In this document: positions 41,677-49,595 of the stretch, piece after piece
How positions within the stretch are numbered: the stretch's first letter is position 1
How the letters are laid out: each line of letters begins with the position of its first letter
Assembly: GCF_001440405.1 (NCBI RefSeq)
Contig: NZ_LLXX01000190.1
Span: 489 to 50,134, forward strand
Reading direction: 5' to 3'
From: Bradyrhizobium valentinum
Lineage (GTDB): Bacteria; Pseudomonadota; Alphaproteobacteria; Rhizobiales; Xanthobacteraceae
Length of the DNA: 49,646 nt
Notes under the pieces: model-generated
What the model was told of the DNA's origin: nothing
What the model saw: the letters and a program-made list of their open reading frames with translations, nothing else
Database searches by the model: none
Position numbers and translations under genes: made by a program

Positions 41677-41747
41677 TCCAGCAATGCTGCTCGAACTGCC
41701 GGGAGTCGATAATTGTCGATAGAGTGCGTGGGCATCAAGGAGCTGTC

Positions 41748-41854
41748 ATGACAACGGCAACTGCGATGATCGTCGGAGCCTTGCTGGCGTGGGCGCCTCG
41801 CTTCTTGTGTTCGCCTGGATCGTGCGGGACATTCGAAACACCCGCGCCAAATAG
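41748..41854 (+). pseudogene. Small single-helix membrane protein, frameshifted
   Basis: The ATG at 41748 has AAGGAG five bases before it and reads MTTATAMIVGALL. If one base is restored at about 41786, the frame continues GVGASLLVFAWIVRDIRNTR and AK to a TAG at 41852-41854. That gives a 35-residue protein with one membrane helix and a basic end. Without the shift, the frame reads on into unlike sequence that overlaps the MFS gene. It may be a broken gene or a sequencing slip in CTGGCGTGGG. Confidence 0.4.
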
Positions 41855-41917
41855 CCCGATTGGCCTGAACTCGAGCCGGACCGCCGATTGTCTGACGAGG
41901 TCGGTTTCGCAGCGGCC

Positions 41918-43201
41918 TCAAGCGGAGTTACGCCCCGCCGCCCGCATTTCATCACTCGGCTTCACATCCTGCGAGCGGCTGTAGACCGCGAGCGCAACAA
42001 TCAGCACCAGCGTCAGCGTGCCGAACAGCGCACGGTAAGCGTCCTCGGTGCGGGCGCCGTTCGCGAGCGGCTCGAAAGCGCCGACGATGACACCCGACAG
42101 CGTCTGCATGCAGGCGACGCCGAGCATAACTGATGTGTTCATGGTCGAGATGCCGCGCCCGATCAGCCGGTCGGGGAAGATGCCGCGGCCGTGCGTCATC
42201 ACCATGGTGCTGGAGGCTGAGAAGAAGCCCATGGCAATGATGATGGCGACCGGCAGCCAGACCGGCGGGTGAGGAAACAGCGCCAGGATCGCGAGCAGAA
42301 AAATGATCACCAGCGTGCCGCCGATCGCTATGCCCTTGCGGGTGTCGAGCCGGCGATCGAGCGGGCCGAAGGCAAGCATGCCGGCCTGGTAGGCGATCAC
42401 GGCGAACAACAGGACGTTGCCGGCCGCGATCGGACTTAGGCCATGCACCTCGCGCAGGAATGGACCGCCCCACAGACCCTGCACGGTGAAGGTGCAGGCA
42501 TAGTTGCAGAAATTCAGCGCGAGGATCGGCTTCAGGTGCGGGTTGCGCAACACCTCCACCAGCCCCTTGAGCATCTCGGCGGGCGGCTCGACCTGGCGGC
42601 TCAGGAAGGGATGGCCGGGCGGCGCGTCGCGCACCACCAGCCAGATCGCGACGGTGGCGAGCGCCGTGAAGACGACGACGGCGCCGAACACCGGGCGCCA
42701 GCCGACCGCCTGCGACGCCCAGGCGAGCGGCGTGGTGGCGGCGAGATTGCCGAGCAGGCCGATGGACAACACCATGGCTGTAAGCGTCGAGAAGCGGTCC
42801 GGCGGAAACCAGCGCGAGATCACCACCATGCTGCCGATCAGCATCACGCCGCAGCCGGCGCCCATCAGCACCCGGCCGGTCAGCAGTACCGGCCAGCTCG
42901 GCGCCAGCGTAAACAGGGCGCCGCCGAAGCTGGCGACGATGAGCATGCCGACCACGGTGTAGCGCGGCCCGAACCGATCGAAGAAGAAGCCGCAGGGAAT
43001 CTGCATCGCCGCGAAGCCGAAGAAGAACGCGCCCGTCAGTGCCCCCAGCGCTTCCGGCCCAATGGCCAGATCGCGCATCAGGTCGAGACCGATGGTGACG
43101 TTGGAAGCGCGGAAAAAATGGCTGGCGACATAAGCGGTGGCCAATGTCGCAACGATGATCAGGCCCCGGCGGTGGGGGAAAGGCCGCTCGGCGGACTGCA
43201 T
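41918..43201 (-). CDS. MFS transporter
   Basis: A 427-residue major facilitator with 12 predicted helices. The N-terminal half has the motif A-like loop PCGFFFDRFGPRYTVVGMLI and a motif C-like GLLGNLAATTPLAWA. The second half has PLDRRLDTRKGIAIGGTLVI as the matching loop. FFRASNVTIGLDLMRDL in the first helix region resembles nitrate/organic-anion antiporter MFS types, but no substrate can be assigned. It stands alone, convergent with the mini-protein cluster and 425 bases from the DUF808 gene. Confidence 0.88.
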   Translation of the reverse strand: MQSAERPFPHRRGLIIVATLATAYVASHFFRASNVTIGLDLMRDLAIGPEALGALTGAFFFGFAAMQIPCGFFFDRFGPRYTVVGMLIVASFGGALFTLAPSWPVLLTGRVLMGAGCGVMLIGSMVVISRWFPPDRFSTLTAMVLSIGLLGNLAATTPLAWASQAVGWRPVFGAVVVFTALATVAIWLVVRDAPPGHPFLSRQVEPPAEMLKGLVEVLRNPHLKPILALNFCNYACTFTVQGLWGGPFLREVHGLSPIAAGNVLLFAVIAYQAGMLAFGPLDRRLDTRKGIAIGGTLVIIFLLAILALFPHPPVWLPVAIIIAMGFFSASSTMVMTHGRGIFPDRLIGRGISTMNTSVMLGVACMQTLSGVIVGAFEPLANGARTEDAYRALFGTLTLVLIVALAVYSRSQDVKPSDEMRAAGRNSA

Positions 43202-43336
43202 CGGTGAGGAACGTTTCCGTTTCTTTTCTTGTGGCTGCGGCGAGCCTATGCGGGCGTGGGGCGCAGTTCAACAAGCAATCCACCGATCGCCTTCTGCAAA
43301 GCCAGCGTCACGCCGAAGGTCAGCACCATTCGCAGC

Positions 43337-43372
43337 AAAAAAATCCGGCGCGCAGGTGGGGCACGCCGGATC
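43337..43372. repeat. Third copy of the phyR terminator hairpin
   Basis: AAAAAATCCGGCGCGC followed by AGGTGGGGC and ACGCCGGAT. It shares the AAAATCCGGCGCGC arm with 44668-44703 but its right arm is imperfect and has no T run. Confidence 0.6.
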
Positions 43373-43534
43373 AGTCCGACCAGCTTTGAAATCGAAGCTG
43401 GTGGCCCGAGCCAAGGGGAGAGATGCCTGGCCGCGAACTTGGTATCGCCCGTCCTAAGACGTCGTCTCCGTGTCACGCGAATGATAACTCCGACCTTGCC
43501 AAGCCGAGGTGAACTGGTTCACAGGGCACGGCAT

Positions 43535-43607
43535 AAAAAATCCGGCACGCAGTCGGGAGCGCGCCGGAACTCTGCGCTACGACGCTTCGATCAGCCCGTG
43601 GCGCGGC
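43535..43607. repeat. Direct repeat of the phyR 3' end and terminator
   Basis: A run AAAAAATCCGGCACGC and GCGCGCCGGA, then CTCTGCGCTACGACGCTTCG and ATCAGCCCGTGG. It aligns with 44667-44744, which holds the phyR terminator, stop codon and last codons (CTCTACGCTACAACGCTTCG, ATCAGCCAGTGG), with few mismatches and an 8-base gap. The two copies flank the DUF808 gene. Confidence 0.75.
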
Positions 43608-43626
43608 TGCGAGCAGAAGCGGTTCT

Positions 43627-44604
43627 TCAGCCTCGCAGAAGACGCTTCAACCCTGTCCATGCAGGCGCAAGGGCAAACCCAGCGATCGGAATTGATGCTG
43701 CGCCAACCAACAGCCCAACAACACCGGATATGGCCGCCTCGACTATCCATTCAAGGACACCGGCCGCGGGCGGGACCGCGTGAGCTGCGGCCTCCTCCAT
43801 GGCCTTGACGGCTGAGCCTATGGCCGGAGGCCCGTAGACTTCGAGGCCATGCAGTATGATACCGCCGCCAACCCAGATCATGGCGGCTGTGCCGACCACG
43901 CTGAGGAATTTCAAAAGCACGGGCATGCCACGAACGATGCCGCGGCCGACCGCCCGGCCGGCCGCCGAGGCGCCGTCGCTCCGTACCAGCGCTACACCGA
44001 CATCGTCGGCCTTCACGATCAGCGCCACCACGCCATACACGGCGACAGTGATTCCGATTGCCACGACCGCCAGCACAAGCGCCTGCTTCCAGATGCTCCC
44101 TGCGGGGAGGGCCGCCAGCGTGATCGCCATGATCTCGGCCGAGAGGATGAAGTCGGTCTTGATCGCGCTTGCGATTTTTTCGTCTTCGACCGACTGCGCG
44201 TTCAATGCGACCGTGCCGAGCTGGGATTCGTGCTGGTGCGCCTGATGGGGCATAACCGCTTCCAGCACTTTCTCGACCCCTTCATAACAGAGGTACGCGC
44301 CGCCCAGCATCAAGAGCGGCGTGATCGTCCAGGGAAGGAAGTAGCTGAGCACCAGGGCCGCGGGGAGCAGGACCAGGAGCTTGTTACGCAGCGATCCTGC
44401 CGCAATCCGGCCTACAATCGGCAGCTCGCGCGCGGGCGTAAATCCGATCACGTAGCCCGGAGTGACGGCGGTGTCATCGATGACGACACCCGCGGCCTTT
44501 GCGCCCGCTTTGGCGGCCTGGCTCGCCACATCATCGAGGGAAGCTGCAGCCACCTTGGCAATCGCTGCGATATCGTCGAGAAGGCCGATCAGCCCGACAC
44601 TCAT
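43627..44604 (-). CDS. DUF808 family membrane protein (YedI-like)
   Basis: A 325-residue membrane protein. The N-terminus MSVGLIGLLDDIAAIAKVAA and the block KAAGVVIDDTAVTPGYVIGF are hallmarks of DUF808. Helices include LLVLLPAALVLSYFLPW, LMLGGAYLCYEG, and several in the C-terminal half (LVLAVVAIGITVAVYGVVAL). Function is unknown. It lies downstream of phyR on the same strand but past the phyR terminator. It is flanked by two copies of the phyR tail, so it may have been inserted there. Confidence 0.88.
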   Translation of the reverse strand: MSVGLIGLLDDIAAIAKVAAASLDDVASQAAKAGAKAAGVVIDDTAVTPGYVIGFTPARELPIVGRIAAGSLRNKLLVLLPAALVLSYFLPWTITPLLMLGGAYLCYEGVEKVLEAVMPHQAHQHESQLGTVALNAQSVEDEKIASAIKTDFILSAEIMAITLAALPAGSIWKQALVLAVVAIGITVAVYGVVALIVKADDVGVALVRSDGASAAGRAVGRGIVRGMPVLLKFLSVVGTAAMIWVGGGIILHGLEVYGPPAIGSAVKAMEEAAAHAVPPAAGVLEWIVEAAISGVVGLLVGAASIPIAGFALAPAWTGLKRLLRG

Positions 44605-44667
44605 CGATCCCTATCCCACATCATCAAGAGGTTCGTCGCCAGGAAGACCGTGGCAGGTTGCCCCAAC

Positions 44668-44704
44668 AAAAATCCGGCGCGCACTGGGGCGCGCCGGATT
44701 TTTT
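44668..44704. terminator. Terminator of phyR
   Basis: AAAAATCCGGCGCGC (44668-44682) and GCGCGCCGGATTTTT (44689-44703) form a perfect 15-bp stem with a six-base loop. The minus-strand transcript ends in a T run, as needed for phyR, whose stop is 25 bases upstream. Confidence 0.88.
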
Positions 44705-44728
44705 CAACTCTACGCTACAACGCTTCGA

Positions 44729-45568
44729 TCAGCCAGTGGCCGCCCGCGGCGCGCGGTTGCGCGAGTTGCGCTGGAAGAACAGCGCCTGGCTGGCGACCGC
44801 GGAGACCATCGCGGGCTGGAACGGCTTTGAGATCAGGAACGCGGGCTCGGGGCGTTCACCGGTCAGGAAGCGCTCGGGATAGGCGGTGATGAATACCACC
44901 GGCACCTCGAACACCTTCAACAGCTCGTTGACCGCATCCAGGCCCGACGAGCCGTCGGCAAGCTGGATGTCGGCGAGGATAAGGCCGGGCTTCTTGTTCT
45001 TGGCCAGCGCCACCGCATCGGCATGGGTGCGGGCGACGCCGATCACGTTGTGACCGAGGTTCTTCACCAGGCTCTCGAGATCCATCGCGATGAAGGTCTC
45101 GTCCTCGATGATCAGGACGTCGGTGGCGATTTCCGCCGCCATCTCGCGGCCTGCGGCATCCGTCAGCGCGCGCGTCTCGGCGATGTCGGTGTTGAGAATG
45201 AACGCCACCTCCTCCTCGGAGAAGCCTTCGAGCGACAGCAGCAGGAAAGCCTGCCGCGGCAGCGGCGTGATATTGGACAGCCTTCGCTCCGGCGGCAGCG
45301 CCAACGTCGCCACGTCGGGGTTGTCGTTGAGCGCGACCGAGTTCCAGATCTGGGTGAACAGCTTGAACAGCCCGGCGCGCGGGCCGAACCGTTCGTCCAG
45401 CAGGGAGCCGTCCTGCAGCAGGGCCTCCAGCATGGCGGCCACATAGGCATCGCCCGAGGCCTGGTTTCCGGTCAGTGCACGGGCATAGCGCCGCAACAGC
45501 GGCAGATGTTCAGCAACGAGCTGTGATCGGGACATCCCCATTCCATCCTTATCTTGGGCCGTATTCAT
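44729..45568 (-). CDS. phyR: General stress response regulator PhyR
   Basis: Up to 279 residues (ATG at 45568; ATG codons at 45541 and 45535 are also in frame). The N-terminal half mimics an ECF sigma factor (HLPLLRRYARALTGNQASGD, then EGFSEEEVAFILNTDIAETR). The C-terminal half is a receiver: IEDETFIAMDLE, phospho-Asp in LILADIQLADGSSG, VFITAYPERFL and LISKPF. When phosphorylated it binds NepR and frees EcfG. It is divergent from nepR-ecfG, the standard alphaproteobacterial arrangement, and ends in a strong terminator. Confidence 0.95.
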   Translation of the reverse strand: MNTAQDKDGMGMSRSQLVAEHLPLLRRYARALTGNQASGDAYVAAMLEALLQDGSLLDERFGPRAGLFKLFTQIWNSVALNDNPDVATLALPPERRLSNITPLPRQAFLLLSLEGFSEEEVAFILNTDIAETRALTDAAGREMAAEIATDVLIIEDETFIAMDLESLVKNLGHNVIGVARTHADAVALAKNKKPGLILADIQLADGSSGLDAVNELLKVFEVPVVFITAYPERFLTGERPEPAFLISKPFQPAMVSAVASQALFFQRNSRNRAPRAATG

Positions 45569-45719
45569 GGCCGTACACTTAGGGTCTCAGCCGGGCGGAC
45601 GTAACCTTAAGCGCCGCGTCGGGGCGTCAAATTTAGTTTCGGCGGGGGGACCCCGGTTCCCCAGTCACCCCGATTACTCGCGGAGGGCAAAAAAGTTCCA
45701 GAAAAAGTTCCCAGATTTC

Positions 45720-45744
45720 GGAACCTTCCGCACATATTCGCATT
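45720..45744 (+). promoter_or_regulatory. Candidate EcfG-type promoter of nepR-ecfG
   Basis: GGAAC at 45720-45724, 16 bases, CATT at 45741-45744. The -35 is exact; the -10 is CATT rather than CGTT. Autoregulation by EcfG is common in this locus. I found no matching site on the minus strand for phyR. Confidence 0.5.
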
Positions 45745-45839
45745 AGCCTTCGACCTATAACGCGGCGGCCTAGGCCCAATTTCGAGGTAACCTCTTGAAA
45801 CCACAGAGACTTAACTCTCGGGGAAGCGTGGATGAGACC

Positions 45840-46037
45840 ATGAAAGAAGTAAAAAAGCAGGGCGGGCTAAACGCCGAGATTCAATCTAGGATCGGCCATC
45901 AGCTCCGCGCCATGTACGACGACGTGGTCCGACAAGGCGTGCCGGACCGCTTTGCGGAGCTGATCCGTAAGCTCGATGGGCCGGAAGCGGCGGCCGCCCA
46001 GATCGACGAAACAGCAAAAACTGACGGGAGGGACTAA
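45840..46037 (+). CDS. nepR: Anti-sigma factor NepR
   Basis: About 65 residues from the ATG at 45840; a GTG at 45828 and a TTG at 45795 are other in-frame starts. The two-helix NepR core is seen as AEIQSRIGHQLRAMYDDVVR and QGVPDRFAELIRKLDG. It holds EcfG inactive until phosphorylated PhyR takes it away. The stop TAA overlaps the ecfG ATG by one base (TAATG), giving coupled synthesis of sigma and anti-sigma. Confidence 0.92.
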   Translation: MKEVKKQGGLNAEIQSRIGHQLRAMYDDVVRQGVPDRFAELIRKLDGPEAAAAQIDETAKTDGRD

Positions 46038-46585
46038 TGCCTCTCACCGACTCTCTTCGCGACGACATTTTGGCGTCGGTACCCAGCCTGCGCGCGTTCG
46101 CGATCTCGCTCTCAGGCAATGGCGACCGTGCGGACGACCTGGTTCAGGAGACGTTGCTGCGCGCCATTGCCAACATCGACTCGTTCCAACCCGGCTCGAA
46201 CCTGCCAGCCTGGTTGTTCACCATCCTGCGCAACCTGTTTCGCTCCGACTACAGGAAGCGGCGGCGCGAGGTGGAGGACGCCGAGGGTAATTACGCGAAA
46301 ACCCTGAAAACCCAGCCGGCGCAGAATGCGCATCTGGAGTTCGAGGAATTTCGCAACGCGCTCGACAAGCTGCCGCAGGATCAGCGTGAAGCGTTGATCC
46401 TGGTCGGCGCCTCCGGGTTTTCCTACGAGGACGCCGCCGCCATATGCGGCTGCGCGGTCGGCACCATCAAGAGCCGCGTCAACCGCGCGCGCTCGAAACT
46501 GTCAGCGCTGCTCTATGTCGATGGCGCCGAGGATTTCGGACCCGACGAGACCGTGCGCGCCGTGATCGGCGGCAATGGCGGGTGA
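46037..46585 (+). CDS. ecfG: ECF sigma factor EcfG
   Basis: A 182-residue ECF sigma factor, group ECF15. Region 2 is visible as RAFAISLSGNGDRADDLVQE, TLLRAIANIDSFQPGSNLPA and WLFTILRNLFRSDYRKRRRE. Region 4 has LDKLPQDQREALILVGASGF, SYEDAAAICGCAVGTIKSRV and NRARSKL. It directs RNA polymerase to GGAAC-N16/17-CGTT promoters, five exact examples of which lie in this window. It is coupled to nepR and ends at a strong terminator. Confidence 0.95.
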   Translation: MPLTDSLRDDILASVPSLRAFAISLSGNGDRADDLVQETLLRAIANIDSFQPGSNLPAWLFTILRNLFRSDYRKRRREVEDAEGNYAKTLKTQPAQNAHLEFEEFRNALDKLPQDQREALILVGASGFSYEDAAAICGCAVGTIKSRVNRARSKLSALLYVDGAEDFGPDETVRAVIGGNGG

Positions 46586-46607
46586 TGACGCTATCGAAAT
46601 GACATGG

Positions 46608-46635
46608 AAAAGGCGGCCCGCGTGGCCGCCTTTTT
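46608..46635 (+). terminator. Terminator of nepR-ecfG
   Basis: AAAAGGCGGCC (46608-46618) and GGCCGCCTTTT (46624-46634) form an 11-bp stem with a five-base loop, running into TTTTTT. Confidence 0.88.
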
Positions 46636-46680
46636 TGTTGGTGGTTTTGTAGTTGCTGTAGCGCGGATGAGCAAAGCGGA

Positions 46681-46800
46681 GTCGTCCCTGCGCACGCAGG
46701 GACCCATACGCCGTGGCCCGCGTAAGTGGCACGCGGACAGAGACAGCTTGCCTCACAATTTGCAGCGGTGGTTATGGGTCCCTGCGTGCGCAGGGACGAC
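46681..46800. repeat. Dispersed palindromic element R1, copy 3
   Basis: Left end GTCGTCCCTGCGCACGCAGG; the right end is the reverse complement, to 46800. The same A-to-C change occurs in both arms (GCGCACGC/GCGTGCGC), so pairing is kept, as if the hairpin itself were selected or copied. It lies between the convergent ecfG and histidine kinase genes. Confidence 0.88.
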
Positions 46801-46818
46801 GTGCGGAGAGAGTGCGCC

Positions 46819-48477
46819 CTACTTTACCGGCCGCACGGGTGCGGAAATCTGCTCGGTGCGGTCGCGCTCGGTCATGTCGACGACGGTGACCATCGGCGCG
46901 GTGAGTTCGTAGACATAGCTCACCTCGGTGAAGTAGCGCTTCGCGGTGCCGCCCATCGCTTCCGGCGCGACGCGGTCGAGCAGGATGAGACCGAAATCCG
47001 AGTCTTCCCGCCGCGTCGCCGCGCTGGTGTTGAACTCCTCCCAGCGGAAATGAAAAATCTCGTCCGGCGCCTCGCCGGTGACTTCCCAGTTGGCAACGAT
47101 GTGCGGGTGCTTGCCGACCAGCGACAGCCCCTCGTCGGAATGCGAGGCCAGTTCGAAGAACAACAGCGACAGCGACTGCGCGGCGCGCGCGCTGACGGCG
47201 ATGTCCGGGCCGTTGACCACGATCCGGTCGGCATGCGGAATGGCGCGCGACTCGAACAGTCCCCTGAGCTTGACACCTTGCCACTGGCTTTCGCTGAGCA
47301 GCGTCACCACGTTCGACATCGCGTGGATGCGGCCGATTAGCAGTTCGCGCGACACATCCATGTCCGAGCCGTGGCGCAGCGTGCGTGTCACGATCGACTG
47401 GATCACGGCCAGGATGTTCTTGACCCGGTGGTTGAGCTCGTCGATGACGGCGGTCAATCGTCGCTCGAAACCGATACGGACCTGGATCTCGCGGCTGAGC
47501 CGCAGATTGTTGTAGGCGACATATCCGAACAGGCCGCAGACGATGCCGGTGAGCGCCAGGCCAATGGCCGCCACGATGACCGCTGTCTGCTGCGCGCGCT
47601 GTGCGGCATTGTTCTTGGCATAATAGCCGAGCGACCAGTCGCGGCCGCCGAACGTCACCGTCCGCACCACCGACGGCAACGGATCGCCCTGCTTCACCGG
47701 CCGCAGGCTGATGGCGCCCTGGTCGTTGGCGACATATTCGTCGCTGGCGTCATCGGGGTCCTTCAGCACCACCGCAAACAGCGAGCGGTCGTCATTGGTC
47801 AGCATCAACGGCGCCAGCTCGTAGGAAAAGGTGACGAAGCCCACGGGGTCCGCCGTGCCATCCTTCAGAATGGCGGAGGCAAGCACGATGCCGATCGGCC
47901 CGTCCCGCCGCTGCAGTGGAATTGGGTCCGACGCCACCGGCTTGCCGGAGGCCGCCGCCTGCGCCAGCATCGGCCCGATCACCGAATGGCGGTCGTAGGC
48001 GCGACCGGGAAAGCCCAGCGTATCCGCGCTGCGCGGCTCCTGGTCCATCAGGACGTCGAGCGGCCTGTCGACGGTCTTGATGTCGAGCGGCCGGTCGTCG
48101 AAATCGCGGATCGTCGGGTTGGTGAAGCCGGCGGTCTTCAGCTCCGCCTGCGCCGTGGCCAGATCGCCCGGCTTGAGACGAGCGATCCAGGACGCGATCA
48201 CGAAATCGGTCTTGAAGGCATAGATCGCCGACCGCAGCGGCTGCAGCATGTTGGACTTCACTGCCGAGGGCGTGCGAAACAATCCGGATGCAACGCGGGC
48301 GAGCAATTCGCGCTCTGTCAACCGGTCCTGCACCAGGCTGGCATGAACGTCGATGGCGCGGGCGAGCGCGATACCGTCAAGCGCCAGTTCCTGCTCATGG
48401 ACGCGATAGGCTGCGAGACCGGAGAGCAAAACTCCGATCAGCGCGATGAAGCCGATAATGAAGCCCAGCCGAACCAC
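46819..48477 (-). CDS. HWE-family histidine kinase with periplasmic CHASE-like domain
   Basis: About 552 residues from the GTG at 48477; TTG (48564) and GTG (48549) starts upstream are possible. Helix 1 (LGFIIGFIALIGVLLSGLAA) is followed by a CHASE-like periplasmic domain of ~250 residues and helix 2 (AVIVAAIGLALTGIVCGLFG). The kinase core begins ERRLTAVIDELNHRVKNILA, the HWE/HisKA_2 phospho-acceptor region. The C-terminal ATPase part is divergent (LLFFELASHSDEGLSLV, DFGLILLDRV). Its place in the phyR-ecfG locus makes it the likely PhyR kinase (PhyK role). Confidence 0.88.
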   Translation of the reverse strand: MVRLGFIIGFIALIGVLLSGLAAYRVHEQELALDGIALARAIDVHASLVQDRLTERELLARVASGLFRTPSAVKSNMLQPLRSAIYAFKTDFVIASWIARLKPGDLATAQAELKTAGFTNPTIRDFDDRPLDIKTVDRPLDVLMDQEPRSADTLGFPGRAYDRHSVIGPMLAQAAASGKPVASDPIPLQRRDGPIGIVLASAILKDGTADPVGFVTFSYELAPLMLTNDDRSLFAVVLKDPDDASDEYVANDQGAISLRPVKQGDPLPSVVRTVTFGGRDWSLGYYAKNNAAQRAQQTAVIVAAIGLALTGIVCGLFGYVAYNNLRLSREIQVRIGFERRLTAVIDELNHRVKNILAVIQSIVTRTLRHGSDMDVSRELLIGRIHAMSNVVTLLSESQWQGVKLRGLFESRAIPHADRIVVNGPDIAVSARAAQSLSLLFFELASHSDEGLSLVGKHPHIVANWEVTGEAPDEIFHFRWEEFNTSAATRREDSDFGLILLDRVAPEAMGGTAKRYFTEVSYVYELTAPMVTVVDMTERDRTEQISAPVRPVK

Positions 48478-48829
48478 TCGCTTACTCAGGAATGACGTGT
48501 TGGCGAAGACGTATTGAAAGCATCTTTGGGTCTGCCGGGGCAGAAGCACATGGCAATAGCGCAAAGGCCAACCGCGGCGAATATGACGGAGCGATCATCA
48601 GCACGCAACAGGTTGGCAGCGGGCAACAACACGGGCCGCCGTTAACGCTGATTTGGCGGGGCCAGAAGTTGATAATCGGACGGAGCCGATTTGGTTCCGG
48701 CGAGAACGGACAATTCCGCGAAGCCGGCGCTGGGACCGGATATTAATCTTAACGCGGGACTCACCTGGGCGCTGGGCCTGGCCCCTTATCCGCCCCGCCC
48801 GGCTGGACCGTTCATCTAGCTTACATGGC

Positions 48830-49462
48830 CTACTTGGCCTTTGCCGCCGGGCGCAGGCCCCCCTTGGCCTCGATGAAGCCAATGATGCGATCGAGCCCCT
48901 CGCTCTTCTTCAGGTTGGTCATCACGAATGGCCGCTCGCCGCGCATCCTTTTCGCGTCGGTCTCCATCTTCTCCAGTGAGGCGCCGACGTAAGGCGCAAG
49001 GTCGATCTTGTTGATCACCAGCAGGTCCGACCTGACGATACCGGGCCCGCCCTTCGAGGGGATCTTGTCGCCGGCAGCGACGTCGATCACGTAGATCGTG
49101 AGATCGGCCAGTTCAGGCGAGAATGTCGCGGCGAGATTGTCGCCGCCGGATTCGATCAGCACCAGATCGAGATCGGGAAACTTCGCGCGCATGTCGGCGA
49201 CCGCCGCCAGATTCATCGAGGCATCCTCGCGGATCGCGGTGTGCGGACAGCCGCCGGTCTCGACGCCGGCGATGCGGTCCGGCGTCAGCGAGCCCGAACG
49301 CACCAGGAACTCCGCATCCCATTTGGTGTAGATGTCGTTGGTAATCGCCGCGATGTCGTAGCGCTCCCGCATCGACTTGCACAGCAGGTCCATCAGTGCG
49401 GTCTTGCCCGAGCCGACGGGGCCGCCGACGCCGATGCGGAGGGGGCCGTGAGATTTAGACAT
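48830..49462 (-). CDS. ureG: Urease accessory GTPase UreG
   Basis: A 210-residue GTPase from the ATG at 49462; the in-frame extension to 49528 lies in repeat DNA and is rejected. It has the P-loop GVGGPVGSGKTALMDLLCKS, the metal-binding GGCPHTAIREDASMN (Cys-Pro-His), the switch ESGGDNLAATFSPEL and the base motif NKIDLAPYVGA. It delivers nickel to urease with UreF and UreH/D. The other ure genes would lie beyond the right edge. An R1 repeat sits directly upstream, so it may be transcribed separately. Confidence 0.95.
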   Translation of the reverse strand: MSKSHGPLRIGVGGPVGSGKTALMDLLCKSMRERYDIAAITNDIYTKWDAEFLVRSGSLTPDRIAGVETGGCPHTAIREDASMNLAAVADMRAKFPDLDLVLIESGGDNLAATFSPELADLTIYVIDVAAGDKIPSKGGPGIVRSDLLVINKIDLAPYVGASLEKMETDAKRMRGERPFVMTNLKKSEGLDRIIGFIEAKGGLRPAAKAK

Positions 49463-49484
49463 TTGAGATGCTCTCTCGATTGTC

Positions 49485-49595
49485 GTCGTCCCTGCGAACG
49501 CAGGGACCCATACCGCGTGATCTATCAATAAAGCAGAACGGCCGACGTCGTTTGTAACAACCGGGGCCGGTGGCTATGGGTCCCCGCGTTCGCGC
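49485..49595. repeat. Dispersed palindromic element R1, copy 4 (right arm decayed)
   Basis: Left end GTCGTCCCTGCGAACGCAGG as in copy 1. The right arm reads CTATGGGTCCCCGCGTTCGC and then breaks off before the terminal GGGACGAC. This copy lies upstream of ureG, the only R1 copy here not between convergent genes. Confidence 0.75.

Larger units (their letters stand above)
43202..43626. other. Gap holding two decayed copies of the phyR terminator region
   Basis: A 425-base stretch without a credible gene. It holds a terminator-like dyad at 43337-43372 and a second one with phyR tail homology at 43535-43607. A minus-strand frame at 43246-43476 has no recognisable features. Confidence 0.6.

Noticed and set aside
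43246..43476. 76-residue minus-strand frame in the MFS-DUF808 gap
   Set aside because: No good start, no family, and it runs through a terminator-like repeat copy.
45656..45712. Three GGAAC boxes on the minus strand upstream of phyR
   Set aside because: None has a CGTT-like box 16 or 17 bases downstream, so I do not call an EcfG promoter for phyR.
48674..48698. Possible EcfG promoter of the histidine kinase (GGAAC-N16-GATT, minus strand)
   Set aside because: The -10 departs from the consensus at two positions and lies more than 190 bases from the likely start codon.
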